A DNA stretch of 36,537 bases from Candidatus Gastranaerophilales bacterium (lineage in GTDB: Bacteria; Cyanobacteriota; Vampirovibrionia; Gastranaerophilales; Gastranaerophilaceae), in assembly GCA_944326515.1 (NCBI GenBank), contig CALVEI010000016.1, positions 1 to 36,537 of the forward strand, in the 5' to 3' direction. Shown piece by piece: positions 33,837 through 36,537 of the stretch. A program made the translations under genes and the position numbers. Position 1 is the stretch's first letter, and every line of letters begins with the position of its first letter. Below the pieces are notes generated by a model. The model was not told the origin of the DNA, did no database searches, and saw only the letters and a program-made list of their open reading frames with translations.

Positions 33837-36235
33837 TGATAGAGAATATTCACCAAATAAGACAAGCTATAGAAGTTGAACAAAAGAATCTGTACATAGA
33901 CATAAGGGGTAAGCAGAGTAACTTTTCAGGCTTTATATTAAAACAACTGCATAATCTTTACAAAAAGTCTAAGAAAAATCCAAAATGGCTCCTATTAATC
34001 AAAGAATTTGAAACATACAATATATCTTCAATGCCAACAAGACGTAAAGCTGTACAACGTCTCGTTCATACTCTTAGAGAAGAAATTACCAAAGATGGAG
34101 AAATAAAAAAAGAAAACTTATCAGAAACACTAAAAAATCCATCAGAAACAAATGTAATATACATAAAAGGAGTTGGTCCCAAAGTTGGTAATTTACTCAA
34201 CAAACTAGGGATATTCACAGCTAAAGATCTATTATTTTACTTTCCAAAACGACACATTGACTACTCATCAAGAACACTAATAAAAGAAATAAAAGAAGGT
34301 TCAAATGTAACTGTCATCGGCACAATAAGGTCAGTAAGTGCATACAACTCAAAAAATAACCTTGGCATCATCTCAGTAACAGTTGCCGATGAAACTGGAA
34401 TAATAAAGTTAAGCTTTTTCTATGCAAAAGCTAACAGATATATGCTAGAACACTATAAATCTCAATTTATAAAAGGCTCTAACATAATCGTCTCAGGCAA
34501 AGCAAAAATTGATAAATATTCAGGAACATACACAATAGATAAACCCGAATATCAGGTATTATCAGGAGAATTTGACGGTAAAAGCAACCTAAATATAGCT
34601 AGAATAGTACCTGTATACCAACTAGTAGAAGGTTTAAGCATAAAAACATTAAGACGCGCTATCTATAATGCACTGGAACAATATGAACCAATAATAGATA
34701 ATGTAATTCCACAAGATATTATCTACAGAAATAATCTTCTTGATAGAAAAAAAGCTTTAAGACAAATACATTTTCCAGAAACAGAAGAATTACTTGAACA
34801 CGCGAGATATACAATTGTATTTGAAGAATTTTTCCTCTTACAGCTAAAACTTGCACTAATGAGAGAAACCAATAATAAAAATATAAAAGCATTAAAACTA
34901 AATATAAAAAAAGACGGACTGGTAGAAAAATTCAAAAAAAGTTTGCCATTTGAACTAACAAATGCACAAAATAAAGCAATAGACGAAATTTTAAAAGACA
35001 TAAGCTCTGATAAACCAATGCAAAGACTGCTTCAAGGTGATGTAGGAAGCGGTAAAACAGTAGTAGCTTGCATTATGTTGTTATCAGCATTAGAAAACGG
35101 ATATCAAGGAGCACTAATGGCGCCAACAGAAATTTTGGCACAACAACATTTTAACAACTTTGTGCGATGGCTGACGCCATTTGGAATAAGCGTAGGTCTA
35201 TTTACAGGCACCAATGGAGTAAAAGTCCGTAAAAAACTCGAGACTGACCTTAAAAACGGTCAAATTAATATTGCAATAGGAACACATGCACTTATTCAAA
35301 ATAATGTAGAATTTAACCAACTAGGAGCAATTGTAATTGATGAACAGCATAGGTTTGGTGTAAAACAACGTTCTCAACTTATGGTAAAAGGTAAAAACCC
35401 TCAAGTTTTAACAATGACAGCAACCCCTATTCCAAGGACACTTGCCCTAACTACACAAGGTGATTTAGACTTTTCAGTCATAGATGAAATGCCCAAAAAC
35501 AGAAAACCTATAAAAACTTACATAATTAAACCCTCACAAAGAAATCACGCCTATAAAATGATACGGAATGAAATAGATAACGGCCATCAATGCTATGTTG
35601 TTTACCCGCTGATAGATGAAAGTGAAACTCTATCCGCAAAAGCAGCAACAATTGAGGCTGAAAGATTAAGTACCGAGGTTTTTCCTGACCTAAAAATAGG
35701 TTTATTACATGGCAAACTATCAAATTCTGAAAAAGATGAAGTAATGGAAAAATTTAAAAACAAAGAATTTGATATACTTGTAAGTACAACTGTTGTCGAA
35801 GTAGGGGTTGATGTTCCTAATTCAACTGTAATGATGATAGAAAACGCAGAAAGATTCGGACTTTCGCAACTGCACCAGCTAAGAGGCCGTGTAGGACGTT
35901 CAGATTTACAATCATACTGTTTATTAGTTCCTGCAAATTCAAGCCAAACAACAATGGACAGATTAAAAATAATGGAACAGACTAATAACGGTTTTATTAT
36001 TTCAGAAAAAGACTTAGAACTTAGAGGCCCAGGCGAATTTTTAGGCACACGCCAAAGCGGCATGATAAATTTTGCCCTAGCTGACATAATAAAAGACACA
36101 AAAATACTTGAAAAAGCACGTAGAGAAGCTTTTGACTACGTAAGAGAACACGAAAATACAAAAATTGATGAAAAACTCTCAACGGAATTGGATGAAAAGT
36201 TTAAAACAGTCCCAAATCTCTCAACACTTGATTAG
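33836..36235 (+). CDS. recG: RecG, ATP-dependent DNA helicase
   Basis: 799 residues, against about 690 in E. coli. The extra about 110 N-terminal residues (MIENIHQIRQAIEVEQKNLY, then NPKWLLLIKEFETYN) match the extension seen in cyanobacterial and plant RecG. The wedge domain with an OB fold follows (about 130-290, VIYIKGVGPKVGNLLNKLGI). The helicase motifs are Walker A GDVGSGKT (401-408), DEQH (502-505), TMTATPIPRTLAL, and QLRGRVGRSDLQSYCLL. It reverses stalled replication forks and processes Holliday junctions. It starts inside the cyclase stop (TAATG), so it is translationally coupled to a signalling gene. The small - gene overlaps its 3' end by 35 bases. Confidence 0.97.
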   Translation: MIENIHQIRQAIEVEQKNLYIDIRGKQSNFSGFILKQLHNLYKKSKKNPKWLLLIKEFETYNISSMPTRRKAVQRLVHTLREEITKDGEIKKENLSETLKNPSETNVIYIKGVGPKVGNLLNKLGIFTAKDLLFYFPKRHIDYSSRTLIKEIKEGSNVTVIGTIRSVSAYNSKNNLGIISVTVADETGIIKLSFFYAKANRYMLEHYKSQFIKGSNIIVSGKAKIDKYSGTYTIDKPEYQVLSGEFDGKSNLNIARIVPVYQLVEGLSIKTLRRAIYNALEQYEPIIDNVIPQDIIYRNNLLDRKKALRQIHFPETEELLEHARYTIVFEEFFLLQLKLALMRETNNKNIKALKLNIKKDGLVEKFKKSLPFELTNAQNKAIDEILKDISSDKPMQRLLQGDVGSGKTVVACIMLLSALENGYQGALMAPTEILAQQHFNNFVRWLTPFGISVGLFTGTNGVKVRKKLETDLKNGQINIAIGTHALIQNNVEFNQLGAIVIDEQHRFGVKQRSQLMVKGKNPQVLTMTATPIPRTLALTTQGDLDFSVIDEMPKNRKPIKTYIIKPSQRNHAYKMIRNEIDNGHQCYVVYPLIDESETLSAKAATIEAERLSTEVFPDLKIGLLHGKLSNSEKDEVMEKFKNKEFDILVSTTVVEVGVDVPNSTVMMIENAERFGLSQLHQLRGRVGRSDLQSYCLLVPANSSQTTMDRLKIMEQTNNGFIISEKDLELRGPGEFLGTRQSGMINFALADIIKDTKILEKARREAFDYVREHENTKIDEKLSTELDEKFKTVPNLSTLD

Positions 36236-36389
36236 ATCTAGACGCAGAAGAACTGTTAATTGAATCTTTCATCTGTACGATATATTCAGCATCAGCGTAT
36301 TTTTGTTTTGCCCTAACAAAACTTTCTGCATTGTTTCGAGGCAATAAGCTGCGTAATCTGAAATTTACATCGATGTTGTTAACCTTCAT
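36201..36389 (-). CDS. Possible small unknown protein
   Basis: 62 residues from the ATG at 36389, chosen because a GGGGT ribosome site lies about 8 bases upstream; the frame can extend to a GTG at 36416. The sequence starts MKVNNIDVNFRLRSLLPRN and is polar with a serine run (INSSSASRSNQVLRDLG) near the end. It has no membrane or signal segment and no recognised domain. Its 3' end overlaps recG (on +) by 35 bases, which weakens the case. The part outside recG, with a good SD and no other gene in the 250-base gap, supports it moderately. Confidence 0.45.
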   Translation of the reverse strand: MKVNNIDVNFRLRSLLPRNNAESFVRAKQKYADAEYIVQMKDSINSSSASRSNQVLRDLGLF

Positions 36390-36437
36390 TTCAAAGACCC
36401 CAATTCTATTACACACTATCGTCTAAAATTATTGGTG

Positions 36438-36466
36438 TATAATAATATAAAAAAAAAAAAAAAAAA
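36438..36466 (+). promoter_or_regulatory. TATAAT followed by an A18 tract at the expected RNA start
   Basis: TATAAT (36438-36443) is followed by an 18-base run of A (36449-36466). The RNA start expected about seven bases after the -10 falls at the beginning of the run. No good -35 is visible 16-18 bases upstream. The SD GGAG (36473-36476) and the ATG (36488) follow. Confidence 0.5.
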
Positions 36467-36487
36467 GACAATGGAGATTGCTAAAAT

Positions 36488-36537
36488 ATGGCTGAGCAAA
36501 TTATTATACTTTCCGGAAAACAGTACAGCGGCAAGGA
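36488..36537 (+). CDS. Start of a P-loop protein, probably a nucleotide kinase (cut by window end)
   Basis: Only 16 codons are present: MAEQIIILSGKQYSGK and two bases of the next codon. A hydrophobic strand followed by SGKQYSGK fits a Walker A motif (GxxxxGK) placed at the very N-terminus, as in adenylate, cytidylate, deoxynucleoside and related small kinases. SD GGAG (36473-36476) lies 11 bases upstream. The 3' part lies outside the window, so the exact family cannot be told. Confidence 0.7.
   Translation, partial: MAEQIIILSGKQYSGK

Noticed and set aside
35602..36099. 165-codon - frame inside recG
   Set aside because: It lies wholly within the helicase domain, whose motifs (Walker A, DEQH, QLRGRVGRS) prove the + strand frame; its translation has no recognisable domain.
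1..36537. CRISPR arrays, IS elements, tRNA and rRNA genes, prophage genes
   Set aside because: I looked for evenly spaced repeats, transposase motifs and cloverleaf-like or conserved rRNA sequence and saw none; a tRNAscan/Rfam run would be decisive for small RNAs.

Overview
This is a low-GC chromosomal window. It combines a diderm envelope (BamA/Omp85, TonB-ExbB-ExbD), flagellar genes (fliW, csrA, fliD, fliS and a FliT/FlgN-like chaperone), ClpC with a UVR motif, a RecG carrying the extra N-terminal domain typical of cyanobacteria and plants, a class IIIb nucleotidyl cyclase of CHASE2 type, and a pseudopilin-like protein ending in a YPW motif. Together these suggest a non-photosynthetic relative of Cyanobacteria (Vampirovibrionia/Melainabacteria, probably Gastranaerophilales). 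That placement is inference from gene content and base composition; there is no rRNA gene to confirm it. No tRNA, rRNA, IS element, CRISPR array or prophage was seen.

Layout. (1) 1-1871: end of an unknown Met/Asn-rich gene, then fliW, csrA and a TPR-like gene, all on +. (2) 1980-4442: clpC with its own promoter and a palindrome inside it, closed by a bidirectional terminator. (3) 8257-4517 on -: grpE, dnaJ, an exported beta-propeller and an O-methyltransferase. (4) 8434-8904: a short + transcription unit with two small peptide genes (53 and 49 aa), a strong promoter/SD and a strong terminator. (5) 11478-8908 on -: pseudopilin-like protein, clpP, a coiled-coil orphan and a double zinc-ribbon protein. 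(6) 11622-12553 on +: ebfC-recR, convergent with fliD on -. (7) 14176-19916 on +: bamA, an exported glycine-zipper protein and tonB-exbB-exbD-exbD, an outer-membrane assembly and energisation block. (8) 20003-21856: a 617-aa TPR protein, then on - a YkgJ-type cysteine-cluster protein and a 992-aa EF-hand/repeat protein. (9) 25694-28462: two orphan genes, 5-formyltetrahydrofolate cyclo-ligase on -, and an XRE regulator translationally coupled to cobO. (10) 28526-36235 on +: an 84-aa orphan, a 706-aa protein resembling a HerA-type ATPase that has lost its P-loop, fliS, a fliT/flgN-like gene, a CDF metal exporter, a class III cyclase with almost no sensor, and recG, with the last five overlapping or nearly touching. 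(11) The window ends in a small - gene and the first codons of a P-loop (probably nucleotide kinase) gene whose transcript should begin in an A18 tract.

The most interesting items are the degenerate HerA-like protein with a PcrA-type Tudor end (28794-30914), the unlisted small-peptide operon (8501-8860), the bamA signal peptide that extends upstream of any AUG/GUG/UUG codon, the sensor-deleted CHASE2-type cyclase, the poly-A initiation region at the right edge, and the large EF-hand repeat protein. All functional calls rest on reading motifs by eye; no database search was made.
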